Below are positions 51,559 through 62,019 of a stretch of 64,000 bases of DNA, one piece after another (positions within the stretch are counted from its first letter, which is position 1; every line of letters begins with the position of its first letter). Location: positions 124,001 to 188,000 of the forward strand of contig NZ_JAGGLR010000022.1 in the NCBI RefSeq assembly GCF_017874715.1, written 5' to 3'. The notes under the pieces are model-generated. The model made no database searches, was not told the origin of the DNA, and worked only from the letters and a program-made list of their open reading frames with translations. A program made the translations under genes and the position numbers. Source of the stretch: Streptomyces iranensis (GTDB lineage Bacteria > Actinomycetota > Actinomycetes > Streptomycetales > Streptomycetaceae).

Positions 51559-53165
51559 GGTTCCTCCTCGTCGCCCTGGCCGGTGGCGGCCCTGGCCTGG
51601 CCGGTGCCGGCCCTTGTGACCTGTGCGTCTCCGAACCGGGCGGCTGCCCGGTCCCACGCCGAATGATCACCTGTGGGCTCATACTGCCTCAGTGGCTGGG
51701 TGCTGTGAAGCAGGGCGCGCAACTCGGGCAGGCCACCGGTGATCGCTCCGGCCGTCCGGGCCTGGACAAGTACGTTTCCGAGAGCCGCCGCCTCGGCCGG
51801 GCCCGCGATCACGGGGAGGCCGCAGGCATCGGCGGTGAGCTGGCACAACAGCGTGTTGTGCACACCACCGCCGACGATGTGCACGGCGCTGACCGTACGG
51901 CCGGACAGCCGGGTGGCGTCCTCGATCGCGCGGCGGTGGGCCAGGGCGAGGGAGTCCAGGACGCAGCGGGTGGTCTCGGCCGGGGTGCGGGGGACGGGCT
52001 GGCCGGTGCGGCGGCAGGCGTCGGCGATGCGGTCGGGCATGTGGTGGGGGGCGATGAAGGCGGGGTCGCCGGCGTCGACGACTGAGCGGAGGGGGGTGGC
52101 TTGGGCCGCGGCCCGGAGCAGGGCGGTGAGGTCTGCGCTGCCTGTGCTGCTGGCTGTGCTGGCTGTGCTGCCTGTGGTGCCTGTGCTGCTCGTACTGGCT
52201 GTGCGGGCGGTTTCGGTGTTCCAGGTGCGGACGCACTCCTGGAGCATCCACAGGCCCATGATGTTGCGCAGATAGCGGACCGTGCCGTCCACGCCCAGCT
52301 CATTGGTGAAGTTGGCCGCGCGGCTCTCCTCCGTGAGGACCGGCGCGTCCAGCTCGAGCCCGGCGAGGGACCAGGTGCCGGTGGCGATGTACGCGAAGTC
52401 TGGTGTGGTGGCCGGGACGCCGACTACGGCGGACGCGGTGTCGTGCGAGCCGACGGCGGTGACGGGGATGGGGTGCGTTGTGCCCATCTCGGTGAGAACG
52501 TCCTGGCGCAGGGTTCCGGCGGGGTCGCCGGGGCGGCGCAGGGGAGGGAAGAGCGAGAGGTCGATGCCCAGGGCCTGCGCCACCGGGGCGGCCCAGTCGC
52601 GGGTGCGGGGGTCGATCAGCTGGGTGGTGGAGGCGTTGGTCAGCTCGGTGCCCAGTTCGCCGGTCAGCCAGTACGAGATGAGGTCGGGGATGAGGAGGAG
52701 GCGGTGGGCGGCGGTGAGGGTGGGGGTGCCTTGCGCCGCGATGAGCTGGTAGATGGTGTTGAAGGGGAGGCGCTGGATGCCGGTGGCGGCGTAGAGGGCT
52801 CGGGGCGGGAGCGCGGCCGCGACCTTTTCGGCGGCGCCGGTGGTGCGGGTGTCGCGGTAGTGGACGGGGTTGGCGAGCAGGGTGCCGTCGGCGGCGAGCA
52901 GGCCGTAGTCCACGGCCCAGGTGTCGATGCCGATGCTGGTCAGGCCGTTGCCCGTCTGCGCGGCGGCTGTCTTGAGGCCGTTCAGGACGCCCTGGTAGAG
53001 CGACAGGATGTCCCAGTGCAGGGTGCCCAGGACGCGGGTTGGCTGGTTGGGGAAGCGGTGCGCCTCGTGGAGGGCCAGCCGTCCGGGGGCGACCTCCCCG
53101 ACGATGACGCGGCCGCTGGACGCACCGAGGTCTACGGCGGCGAAGCGGTGTTCTGTGGCGGGCAC
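51549..53165 (-). CDS. rhaB: L-rhamnulokinase RhaB
   Basis: A 538-residue FGGY-family sugar kinase converting L-rhamnulose to rhamnulose-1-phosphate with ATP. N-terminal phosphate motif VDLGASSGRVIVGE, the sugar-site segments GIDTWAVDYGL and LIPDLISYWLTGE, and the C-terminal ATPase part (HIVGGGVHNTLLCQL, AEAAALGNVLVQA) are all present. A Ser/Thr-rich low-complexity insert (TASTSSTGTTGSTASTASS) interrupts it near residue 330. Stands between rhaEW and lutA in one transcription unit. Confidence 0.95.
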   Translation of the reverse strand: MPATEHRFAAVDLGASSGRVIVGEVAPGRLALHEAHRFPNQPTRVLGTLHWDILSLYQGVLNGLKTAAAQTGNGLTSIGIDTWAVDYGLLAADGTLLANPVHYRDTRTTGAAEKVAAALPPRALYAATGIQRLPFNTIYQLIAAQGTPTLTAAHRLLLIPDLISYWLTGELGTELTNASTTQLIDPRTRDWAAPVAQALGIDLSLFPPLRRPGDPAGTLRQDVLTEMGTTHPIPVTAVGSHDTASAVVGVPATTPDFAYIATGTWSLAGLELDAPVLTEESRAANFTNELGVDGTVRYLRNIMGLWMLQECVRTWNTETARTASTSSTGTTGSTASTASSTGSADLTALLRAAAQATPLRSVVDAGDPAFIAPHHMPDRIADACRRTGQPVPRTPAETTRCVLDSLALAHRRAIEDATRLSGRTVSAVHIVGGGVHNTLLCQLTADACGLPVIAGPAEAAALGNVLVQARTAGAITGGLPELRALLHSTQPLRQYEPTGDHSAWDRAAARFGDAQVTRAGTGQARAATGQGDEEEPCA

Positions 53166-53410
53166 GTGGACCTCGTGGTGGGTGGTGGGTGGGCGGGGTG
53201 CGTGGGTGTGGGTGTGGGTGTGGGTGGTGGGGTGCGTGGTGGTTGCTGTGGTTCGTACGGGGCGGGGGCCGGGGCCTCCGGGGCGGGGCCCTGGACCGTA
53301 TATTTACGGCGCCATTGGCCGGGGGCTTGCGTGGGCCGGAGATTGGCGCCACAAATACACGTAAGCGTCCAGGACCCCACCCCTCCGACCCCGCCCCCCT
53401 CACGCGCGTG
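53166..53410. other. Intergenic region with G-rich repeats and an imperfect inverted repeat
   Basis: This 245-base gap between rhaEW and rhaB is unusually long for the operon. About 53180-53245 is a tract of GTGGGT-type repeats on the + strand with many GGG runs (G-quadruplex-prone). At 53297-53313 and 53345-53361 lie 17-base arms (near CGTATATTTACGGCGCC and its complement, three mismatches) around a 31-base loop. It may hold an internal promoter, operator or processing site. Confidence 0.5.
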
Positions 53411-55450
53411 TCAGCGCAGGAACGCCGCCGCGACGCCGGCGTCGACCGGGATGTGCAGACCCGTGGTGTGGGTCAGGTCGCCGCCGACGAGGGCGAAGAC
53501 GGCGTTCGCCACGTGGGAGGGGAGCACTTCGCGCTTGAGCAGGGTGCGCTGGGCGTAGAACTCGCCCAGCTTCTCCTCGGGGACGCCGTACACGGCGGCG
53601 CGCTGTGCGCCCCAGCCGCCCGCGAAGATGCCGGAGCCTTGGACTACGCCGTCGGGGTTCACCCCGTTGACCCGGATGCCATGCTCGCCCAATTCTGCTG
53701 CAAGGAGGCGGACTTGGTGGGCCTGGTCGGCCTTGGTCGCGGAGTATGCGATGTTGTTCGGGCCCGCGAACACGGCGTTCTTGGACGTGATGTACACGAT
53801 GTCACCGCCCATGTTCTGGGCGATGAAGGTCCTTGCCGCTTCGCGGGAGGCCAGGAAACTGCCTCGCGCCATGATGTTGTGCTGGAGGTCCCAGTCGGCG
53901 GTGGTGGTGTCGAGGAGCGGCTTGGAGATGCTGATCCCGGCGTTGTTGACGAGGATGTCCACGCCGCCGAAGGCCAGCGCCGCTTGCTCGAACGCCGCCT
54001 TGATCTGCTCTTCCGAGGTGACATCGGCGGTGACGGCCGTGGCCTTGTCCGGGCCGCCGAGCTCCTGGGCTACGGCTTGCGCCGATTCCGCGTTGACGTC
54101 CGTGACTACGACGCATGCGCCCTCGGCCACGAGGCGGTGGGCGATCGCCTTGCCGATACCCGAGCCCGCGCCGGTCACCAGGGCGATACGGGTCGCGAGG
54201 GGCTTGGGCTCGGGCATGCGCTGGAGCTTGGCTTCTTCGAGCGCCCAGTACTCGATGCGGAACTTCTCCGACTCCTCGATGGGGGAGTAGGTGGAAACCG
54301 CTTCGGCGCCGCGCATGACGTTGATGGCGTTGACGTAGAACTCGCCTGCCACACGGGCCGTTTGCTTGTCCTTGCCGTAGCTGAACATCCCGACTCCGGG
54401 GATCAGCACGATGGCGGGATCCGCGCCGCGCATGGGCGGGGAGTCGGGGGTGGCGTGGCGGTCGTAGTAGGCCGCGTAGTCGGTGCGGTACGCGGCGTGG
54501 AGTTCCTTGAGGCGGCCGATCGTCGTGTCGAGGGGCGCGTCCGGGGGGAGGTCCAGGACCAGCGGGCGGACCTTGGTACGGAGGAAGTGGTCCGGACAGG
54601 AGGTGCCGAGGGCCGCCAGACGGGGGTGTTCGGCGCGGGAGACGAAGTCCAGGACGGTGTCGCTGTCCGTGAAGTGGCCCACCTGGGGGCGGTCCGTGGA
54701 GGCCAGGCCCCGGATCACCGGGGCGAGGGCGGCCGCACGGGCATGGCGCTCGGCTTCGGGGATGGTGGGGTGGATGACGGGGCCGAACGGGTCCGCCTTG
54801 CCGCGTGCGGTGAGGAACTCCTCGGCGGTGCGGATGACGCGGAGCGAGTTCGCCTCGCATGCGTCGGAGGTGTCGCCCCAGGCGGTGATGCCGTGGCCGC
54901 CGAGGATGCAGCCGATGGCCTGCGGATTGGCCTTCTTGACGGCGGCGATGTCCAGGCCCAGCTGGAAGCCGGGACGGCGCCAGGGCACCCAGACGACCTG
55001 GTTGCCGAAACACTCCTTGGTGAGCGCCTCGCCGTCGGCCGCGCAGGCGAGGGCGATACCGGAGTCGGGGTGGAGGTGGTCGACGTGGGCGGCGTCCACC
55101 AGACCGTGCATGGCGGTGTCGATGGACGGCGCGGCCCCGCCCTTGCCATGCAGGCAGTAGTCGAACGCCGCGACCATCTCGTCCTCGCGGTCCACCCCGG
55201 GGTAGACACCGGTAAGCGCACGAAGACGGTCCAGCCGGAGCGCGGCGAGCCCGGAGTGAGTGAGGGTACCCAGATCGCCCCCGGAGCCTTTGACCCACAT
55301 CAGCTCGACGTCCTGGCCCGTGACGGGATCGGTCGCGGTTCCCTTGGCGGAGGTGTTTCCCCCCGCGTAGTTGGTATTGCGCGGATCAGCGCCCAACCGA
55401 TGCGAGCGCCCCAACAGCGCGCCCGCCTCGGGATGCGGTTCTGCGGTCAT
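53411..55450 (-). CDS. rhaEW: Bifunctional rhamnulose-1-P aldolase / lactaldehyde dehydrogenase (RhaEW)
   Basis: A 679-residue fusion. Residues 1-400 are a class II aldolase/adducin domain with zinc-binding HVDHLHPDSG and GHGITAWGDT. Residues 425-679 are a short-chain dehydrogenase with TGAGSGIGKAIA, LVNNAGIS and active-site YSATK. In known rhamnose pathways the first domain splits rhamnulose-1-phosphate to dihydroxyacetone phosphate and L-lactaldehyde and the second oxidises the lactaldehyde to lactate, which LutABC then uses. Transcribed with rhaI upstream and rhaB downstream. Confidence 0.94.
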   Translation of the reverse strand: MTAEPHPEAGALLGRSHRLGADPRNTNYAGGNTSAKGTATDPVTGQDVELMWVKGSGGDLGTLTHSGLAALRLDRLRALTGVYPGVDREDEMVAAFDYCLHGKGGAAPSIDTAMHGLVDAAHVDHLHPDSGIALACAADGEALTKECFGNQVVWVPWRRPGFQLGLDIAAVKKANPQAIGCILGGHGITAWGDTSDACEANSLRVIRTAEEFLTARGKADPFGPVIHPTIPEAERHARAAALAPVIRGLASTDRPQVGHFTDSDTVLDFVSRAEHPRLAALGTSCPDHFLRTKVRPLVLDLPPDAPLDTTIGRLKELHAAYRTDYAAYYDRHATPDSPPMRGADPAIVLIPGVGMFSYGKDKQTARVAGEFYVNAINVMRGAEAVSTYSPIEESEKFRIEYWALEEAKLQRMPEPKPLATRIALVTGAGSGIGKAIAHRLVAEGACVVVTDVNAESAQAVAQELGGPDKATAVTADVTSEEQIKAAFEQAALAFGGVDILVNNAGISISKPLLDTTTADWDLQHNIMARGSFLASREAARTFIAQNMGGDIVYITSKNAVFAGPNNIAYSATKADQAHQVRLLAAELGEHGIRVNGVNPDGVVQGSGIFAGGWGAQRAAVYGVPEEKLGEFYAQRTLLKREVLPSHVANAVFALVGGDLTHTTGLHIPVDAGVAAAFLR

Positions 55451-55559
55451 GTCGTCCTCTGCGTGTGGGCCAGTCTCAGCGGGATGCGGTGACGAGGAGC
55501 GCGCCTTTTATGGGCGTGCCCTATGGGGTCAGTGGCTTGAGTTGAAGCCTCCGGGGGAG

Positions 55560-55582
55560 CTGGCGGCAGGGCCCGCCGCCAG
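55560..55582 (-). terminator. Hairpin after rhaI
   Basis: CTGGCGGC and GCCGCCAG form an eight-bp stem with a seven-base loop, three bases past the rhaI stop. It may partly terminate transcription or protect the rhaI message, since rhaEW follows. Confidence 0.5.
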
Positions 55583-55585
55583 GCG

Positions 55586-56746
55586 TTACGCACCCCACCC
55601 CGCCTGCTCTCCCCCCACCCGCTCCGCCACGATCCGCGCCGCCCACCCCGAGCCCCGGTACGCCGCCATCGGGTCCGGGGCGATGCCCAGTTCCTCCCGG
55701 ACCTCGGCCAGCAGCGGCCGTACGTCGGTGTTGTACGCGTCCATCAGGACCGCGTTGGCGCCGAGCACGTCGCCCTCGCGCTGGGCCGTGGCGAGGGCGT
55801 CGCGGTCGACCAGGAGGGCCTTGGCCGTGGCCTCCTGGACGTTCATCACGGAGCGGATGATCGCCGGGATCTTGGGTTCGATGTTGTGGCACTGGTCGAG
55901 CATGAAGGCGACCCCCGAGGTCAGCCCGCCACCCCGGACCACCTCGTACATGATCCGGAAGAGCTGGAAGGGGTCGGCGGCGCCGACCATCAGGTCGTCG
56001 TCCGCGTAGAAGCGGGAGTTGAAGTCGAAGGCGCCGAGCTTCTTCTCGCGCAGCAGAAGGGCGACGATGAACTCGATGTTGGTGCCGGGCGCGTGATGGC
56101 CGGTGTCCACGCACACCTGGGCCTTGGGGCCCAGCTTGAGGCAGTGGGCGTAGGCGGTGCCCCAGTCCGGCACGTCCGTGGTGTAGAAGGCGGGCTCGAA
56201 GAACTTGTACTCCAGCAGCATCCGCTGGTCCTCGCCGAGGCGCTCGTAGACCGCGCTCAGCGCCTCGGCGAGACGGTCCTGGCGGGCCGCGATGTCGTCC
56301 TGCCCGGGGTAGTTGGTGCCGTCGGAGAACCAGAGCTTGAGGTCGCGGGAGCCCGTGGCGTCCATGATGTCGACGCACTCCAGGAGGTGGCCCAGCGCCT
56401 TGCGGCGGACCGCCGGGTCGGGGTGGGTGACCGAGCCCAGCTTGTAGTCGTCGTCCTGGAATACGTTGGAGTTGATGGCGCCCAGCTTCAGGCCGCGTTC
56501 CTCCGCGTACTTGGCGAGCGCCCCGTAGTCCTCGACCCTGTCCCAGGGGATGTGCAGCGCGACCGTGGGGGCGACCCCGGTGAAGGCGTGCACCTGGGCG
56601 GCGTCGTCCAGCTTCTCCTGGGGGGAGCGCGGGACACCGGGCTGGGCGAAGACCTTGAAGCGGGTTCCGGAGTTGCCGTACGCCCATGACGGCGTCTCGA
56701 CCGCCTGGCTCTTGAGGGCCGCCTTCACGGCTGGAACGTCAGACAT
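55586..56746 (-). CDS. rhaI: L-rhamnose isomerase RhaI
   Basis: A 386-residue TIM-barrel isomerase converting L-rhamnose to L-rhamnulose, of the RhaI type (Pseudomonas/Bacillus) rather than E. coli RhaA. Metal-site and barrel segments: HIPWDRVEDYGAL, KLWFSDGTNYPGQD, YKFFEPAFYTTDVPDW, VCVDTGHHAPGTNIEF, FDFNSRFYADDD and MLDQCHNIEPKI. AAGGAG precedes the ATG at 56746, and the rhamnose operator at 56759-56770 lies just before it. First enzyme gene of the catabolic operon. Confidence 0.95.
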   Translation of the reverse strand: MSDVPAVKAALKSQAVETPSWAYGNSGTRFKVFAQPGVPRSPQEKLDDAAQVHAFTGVAPTVALHIPWDRVEDYGALAKYAEERGLKLGAINSNVFQDDDYKLGSVTHPDPAVRRKALGHLLECVDIMDATGSRDLKLWFSDGTNYPGQDDIAARQDRLAEALSAVYERLGEDQRMLLEYKFFEPAFYTTDVPDWGTAYAHCLKLGPKAQVCVDTGHHAPGTNIEFIVALLLREKKLGAFDFNSRFYADDDLMVGAADPFQLFRIMYEVVRGGGLTSGVAFMLDQCHNIEPKIPAIIRSVMNVQEATAKALLVDRDALATAQREGDVLGANAVLMDAYNTDVRPLLAEVREELGIAPDPMAAYRGSGWAARIVAERVGGEQAGWGA

Positions 56747-56758
56747 GAATCTCCTTCA

Positions 56759-56770
56759 TGAAACGATTCA
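56759..56770. promoter_or_regulatory. Rhamnose operator 1 (upstream of rhaI)
   Basis: TGAAACGATTCA, a LacI-family type palindrome, 12 bases before the rhaI ATG and between it and the rhamnosidase stop. Two more copies occur at 60039-60051 and 60181-60192. Its repressor gene is not in the window. Confidence 0.65.
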
Positions 56771-56776
56771 AGAAAC

Positions 56777-59700
56777 CTAGCCGCGCGGTCGGCCACGCGT
56801 CAAGAAGTGGTGAGTCCCCGAGCCCACGGCGAACACCGCGCAGCCGTCCGCCATGCGCAGCGGGCGGGCGCCGTGAGCGGTCACGTCCGCCGCGCGGCGT
56901 GCCGGGACCCAGATCTGGGCCGTGGTGTTGACGGGGATGGACACCGTGAGGGTGAAGTCCTCGCCCTGCGACCAGCGGGTGGTGACCGGGCCGTAGAGGG
57001 ATTCGTAGCGGCCCTCGGCGGAGCGCACCTCGCCACCGGGGCGGGGCCGGATGAGGATCTCGCGGAAGCCGGGGGCGGCCGGGGCGATCCCGGTGATGTT
57101 CTGGTACATCCACTCGCCGACCGAGCCATAGGCGTAGTGGTTGAACGAGTTCATCCCGACGTCCTGGAAGCTCCCGTCCGGTTTGATCGAGTCCCAGCGC
57201 TCCCACATCGTGGTCGCGCCCCGGTCGATCTGGTAGCCCCAGGAGGGGAACGTGCGCTGGTGGAGCAGGCGGTAGGCGACGTCGGTGTGGCCGGTCTCGG
57301 TGAGGGTCGGAAGCAGCCGCGGGGTGCCGAGGAATCCGGTGGACAGATGCCAGTCGCGGTCCTTGATGAGGGCGACGAGGCGATCGGCCGCGGGGGTGCG
57401 GAGGTCGGCGGGGAGCAGGTCCATGGAGAGCGCCAGGACGTAGGCGGTCTGGGTGTCGCCCTTGATCCTGCCGTCGGCGGAGACGTACGCGCGGTTGAAG
57501 GCCGCCTTGATACGGGTCAGGAGGTCTTCGTACGGGGCCGGGTCCTCGTCCAGGACGTGTGCGGTGCGGGCGACGAGGTCGGTGGCGTGGGCGAAGTAGG
57601 CGGTGGCGATGACGTCCTTGGGGGTGTCCGCCTCGACGCTGAGCCAGTCGCCGTAGCCCTCGGCGGGCCGCAGCAGATCGGTGCTGTGCTGTTCCAGGTA
57701 GGTGATCCAGCGCCGCATGGCCGGCCAGTTCTCGCGCAGCACCCGGGTGTCGCCGTACGCCTGGTAGAGGTTCCAGGGCACGGTCACCCCGGCGTCGCCC
57801 CAACCGGCCACGCCGTTGCCGACGTCGCCGAGGTGGGGTGCCACATCGGGGAAGGAGCCCTCGCCGGTCTGGCCGTCGCGCAGGTCCTGGAGCCACTTGG
57901 TGAGGAAGCGCGCGGACTCCATGGTGTACGCGGCGGTGCTGGAGAACACGTTGATGTCGCCGGTCCAGCCGAGCCGTTCGTCTCGCGCCGGGGTGTCGGT
58001 GGGGATGGACAGGAAGTTGCCGCGCAGCCCCCAGGTGATGTTGGAGTGCAGCTGGTTGAGCATCGCCGAGTCCGTGTGGAAGGACAGGGTGAACGGGGCG
58101 GCGGTGTGCATCACCCGGCCGGTGATCGCGTCGGGGGAGGGCGTTCCGGGGTAGCCCGTGACCTCGACGTAGCGGAAGCCGTGGAAGGTGAAGCGCGGCT
58201 CGTAGGTCTCCCGGCCGCCGCCCTTGAGGGTGTAGGTGTCGACGGGGCGGGCGGTGCGCAGATTGGCCGTGTAGGCGGTGCCGTCCGGATTGAGCACCTC
58301 GGCGTGGCGGATCCGGACCTTGTGGCCGGCCGGGCCGGAGACCGTGAGGCGGACGCTGCCGACCATGTTCTGGCCCAGGTCGAAGAGGTGGACACCGGGG
58401 GTGGGTTCGGTGACCTCGACGGGTTTGATCTCGCGTTCCACCCGGGTCGGGACGTCGGTCTGGGCCACCACCTCGGCGGTGATGTCGGTGGCCGTGACGG
58501 TGGGCTGCCAGCCGGTGTCGTCGAAGCCCGGTGAGGTCCAGCCGGGGGTCTCCGCGCGGGCGTCGTACTCCTCGCCCATCAGCAGGTCGGCGGTGAGCAG
58601 CGGACCGGTGGCCGCGCGCCACTGCTGGTCGGTGGTGATGCGCTCGGTGCTGCCGTCGGTGTACGTGACCTCCAGCTGGGCGAGCAGGGCGGGGTGGTCG
58701 CCGTACTGGGTCTGGCCGAACCAGGCGATGTTCCCGGCGTACCAGCCGGGTGCGAGGGTCACGCCGAGGGCGTTCGTCCCTCGGCGGAGGGCGTCGGTGA
58801 CGTCGTAGGTCTGGTACGCCACGCGCTTGCGGTAGTCGGTCCAGCCGGGCGCCAGCTGGTCGCGGCCGACGCGGGCGCCGTTGAGGTGGGCTTCGTAGAG
58901 GCCCAGGGCCGTGGAGTAGAGCCGGGCGCGCGCCACGGGCTTGGTGAGCCGGAAGGTGCGGCGCAGCTGGGCGGGGGACTGGAGGGGGAGCACCTTGCCC
59001 CAGGGGCCGCCGCCCCAGGCCGCCAGCTTCTTGGCGGTGGCCCAGCCGCTGTCGTCGTAGTCCGGGTCCGCCCAGGCGGCGGGGGGTTCGGTGGCGGTGG
59101 TGCGCCAGGTGGCGTCCGTGTGGTGGTGGGTGGTGCCGTCCTCGGTGGTGAGCTCCAGGGTGGCGAGCAGCCCCGCCGGGCCCTTCTCGGCGTTGGTGGC
59201 CGCGATGGCGAGGGTGGCGGCGCCCTGGTCGAGGAATTCGGTGACGTCGACGGTGGCCGGATGGCTCCATGCCTTGAGGACGCCCACTGCCTCGCGGGCG
59301 GCGACCTCGGTGCCGTTCACATGGGCGGTGAAGCCGTCGTCGGCCGCCACCACCAGCCGGGCGCGGCGGACGGTGCCCGGGGCGTGGACGGAGGTACGGA
59401 ACCACCGGGTGGCCGCCGGGGCCTCGGTGGCCGGATCCCCCTCGGGGAACCAGATCCAGGAGGCGCCCTCCAGGGACGGGGGCGCGGTCAGCGCGGCGGG
59501 CGCGGCGATCCAACGGGCCTGCCACTGACCGGAGTTCAGCAGCCCGGTCTCCCACCAGGCGGGGGCGGACCACGGGGAGGGGCGGCCGTGGCCGTCCCAG
59601 ACCCGCACCGACCAGTGGTAGCGGGTGCGCGGGCGCAGGGCCGGGCCGTCGTAGGGGACCAGGACCGACTGGCGCGATGTCGTCTTGCCGCTGTCCCAGA

Positions 59701-60001
59701 CGTCCGGCTCGCCGAGCCGGTCGGGGGAGGTGGCGACCCGGATGTGGTACGCGCTCTGGAGCTGGTCGCGGGCGTCAGAGCCGAGGATCCAGCTCAGCCG
59801 GGGGCGGGCGGTGTCGAGGCCGAGCGGGTGGGGCGCGTACTCCACCGTGGTGCTCCGGACCCGCGGCCCCGCGCCGGGGCGGTCCTCGGCGGCGGCGGAC
59901 GCGGTGGCGGACGCGGCGGCGGACGGGGTGAGGGCGGGCAGACCCGTGAGGGCAGTACCGGTGGCAGCGGTGGTGGCGAGCAGATGGCGTCTGCTGATCA
60001 T
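56777..60001 (-). CDS. TAT-exported alpha-L-rhamnosidase, GH78
   Basis: A 1074-residue secreted enzyme that removes terminal L-rhamnose from plant glycosides and polysaccharides. A twin-arginine signal opens the protein (ISRRHLLATTAATG, Ala-rich, cleavage near ATASA). N-terminal fibronectin and jelly-roll domains follow (RLSWILGSD, FRTSVHAPGTV), then the alpha/alpha barrel with the acidic DTPARDERLGWTGD and WGDAGVTVPW motifs near residues 640-700. The end is a beta-sandwich. ATG at 60001 with GGAGGAAG upstream; operator 2 lies 40 bases before. Next gene downstream is rhaI. Confidence 0.95.
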   Translation of the reverse strand: MISRRHLLATTAATGTALTGLPALTPSAAASATASAAAEDRPGAGPRVRSTTVEYAPHPLGLDTARPRLSWILGSDARDQLQSAYHIRVATSPDRLGEPDVWDSGKTTSRQSVLVPYDGPALRPRTRYHWSVRVWDGHGRPSPWSAPAWWETGLLNSGQWQARWIAAPAALTAPPSLEGASWIWFPEGDPATEAPAATRWFRTSVHAPGTVRRARLVVAADDGFTAHVNGTEVAAREAVGVLKAWSHPATVDVTEFLDQGAATLAIAATNAEKGPAGLLATLELTTEDGTTHHHTDATWRTTATEPPAAWADPDYDDSGWATAKKLAAWGGGPWGKVLPLQSPAQLRRTFRLTKPVARARLYSTALGLYEAHLNGARVGRDQLAPGWTDYRKRVAYQTYDVTDALRRGTNALGVTLAPGWYAGNIAWFGQTQYGDHPALLAQLEVTYTDGSTERITTDQQWRAATGPLLTADLLMGEEYDARAETPGWTSPGFDDTGWQPTVTATDITAEVVAQTDVPTRVEREIKPVEVTEPTPGVHLFDLGQNMVGSVRLTVSGPAGHKVRIRHAEVLNPDGTAYTANLRTARPVDTYTLKGGGRETYEPRFTFHGFRYVEVTGYPGTPSPDAITGRVMHTAAPFTLSFHTDSAMLNQLHSNITWGLRGNFLSIPTDTPARDERLGWTGDINVFSSTAAYTMESARFLTKWLQDLRDGQTGEGSFPDVAPHLGDVGNGVAGWGDAGVTVPWNLYQAYGDTRVLRENWPAMRRWITYLEQHSTDLLRPAEGYGDWLSVEADTPKDVIATAYFAHATDLVARTAHVLDEDPAPYEDLLTRIKAAFNRAYVSADGRIKGDTQTAYVLALSMDLLPADLRTPAADRLVALIKDRDWHLSTGFLGTPRLLPTLTETGHTDVAYRLLHQRTFPSWGYQIDRGATTMWERWDSIKPDGSFQDVGMNSFNHYAYGSVGEWMYQNITGIAPAAPGFREILIRPRPGGEVRSAEGRYESLYGPVTTRWSQGEDFTLTVSIPVNTTAQIWVPARRAADVTAHGARPLRMADGCAVFAVGSGTHHFLTRGRPRG

Positions 60002-60038
60002 GGGCTTCCTCCAGAGGCGGCTGGACGGGAACGATCGA

Positions 60039-60051
60039 TGAAAACGATTCA
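60039..60051. promoter_or_regulatory. Rhamnose operator 2 (upstream of rhamnosidase)
   Basis: TGAAAACGATTCA, the same motif as operator 1 with one extra A in the left arm, 38 bases before the rhamnosidase ATG. A further half-site TGAAACGA lies at 60102. Confidence 0.6.
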
Positions 60052-60136
60052 ACCCAAGGCGCCTGGACCGTAGGACCGGGGATCAGGGTGCGTCAAGGGG
60101 GCTGAAACGATGTGGGTATATCCCGTGCACAACCCC

Positions 60137-60165
60137 TTGACGGCCGCATAGGGCCCGGCTAGCTT
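60137..60165 (+). promoter_or_regulatory. Promoter of the rhamnose ABC importer
   Basis: TTGACG (60137-60142), 17 bases, TAGCTT (60160-60165): close to the Streptomyces HrdB consensus. Operator 3 begins 16 bases after the -10, over the start of transcription, which suits repression. Confidence 0.65.
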
Positions 60166-60180
60166 CCCGGAATCCGGCAT

Positions 60181-60192
60181 TGAAACATTTCA
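60181..60192. promoter_or_regulatory. Rhamnose operator 3 (upstream of importer)
   Basis: TGAAACATTTCA: the operator motif with perfect TGAAA/TTTCA arms and a CA centre, directly downstream of the importer promoter's -10. Confidence 0.65.
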
Positions 60193-60249
60193 TTTACTGC
60201 CCGTGCTACTGCCCGTGCTACTGCCCCTGCGTACGCGTCAGGAGACTCC

Positions 60250-62015
<1,766 letters not shown>

Positions 62016-62019
<4 letters not shown>

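Noticed and set aside
56739..59573. 944-residue open frame on the - strand in another phase
   Set aside because: Pro/Arg-rich shadow of the GH78 gene with no domain.
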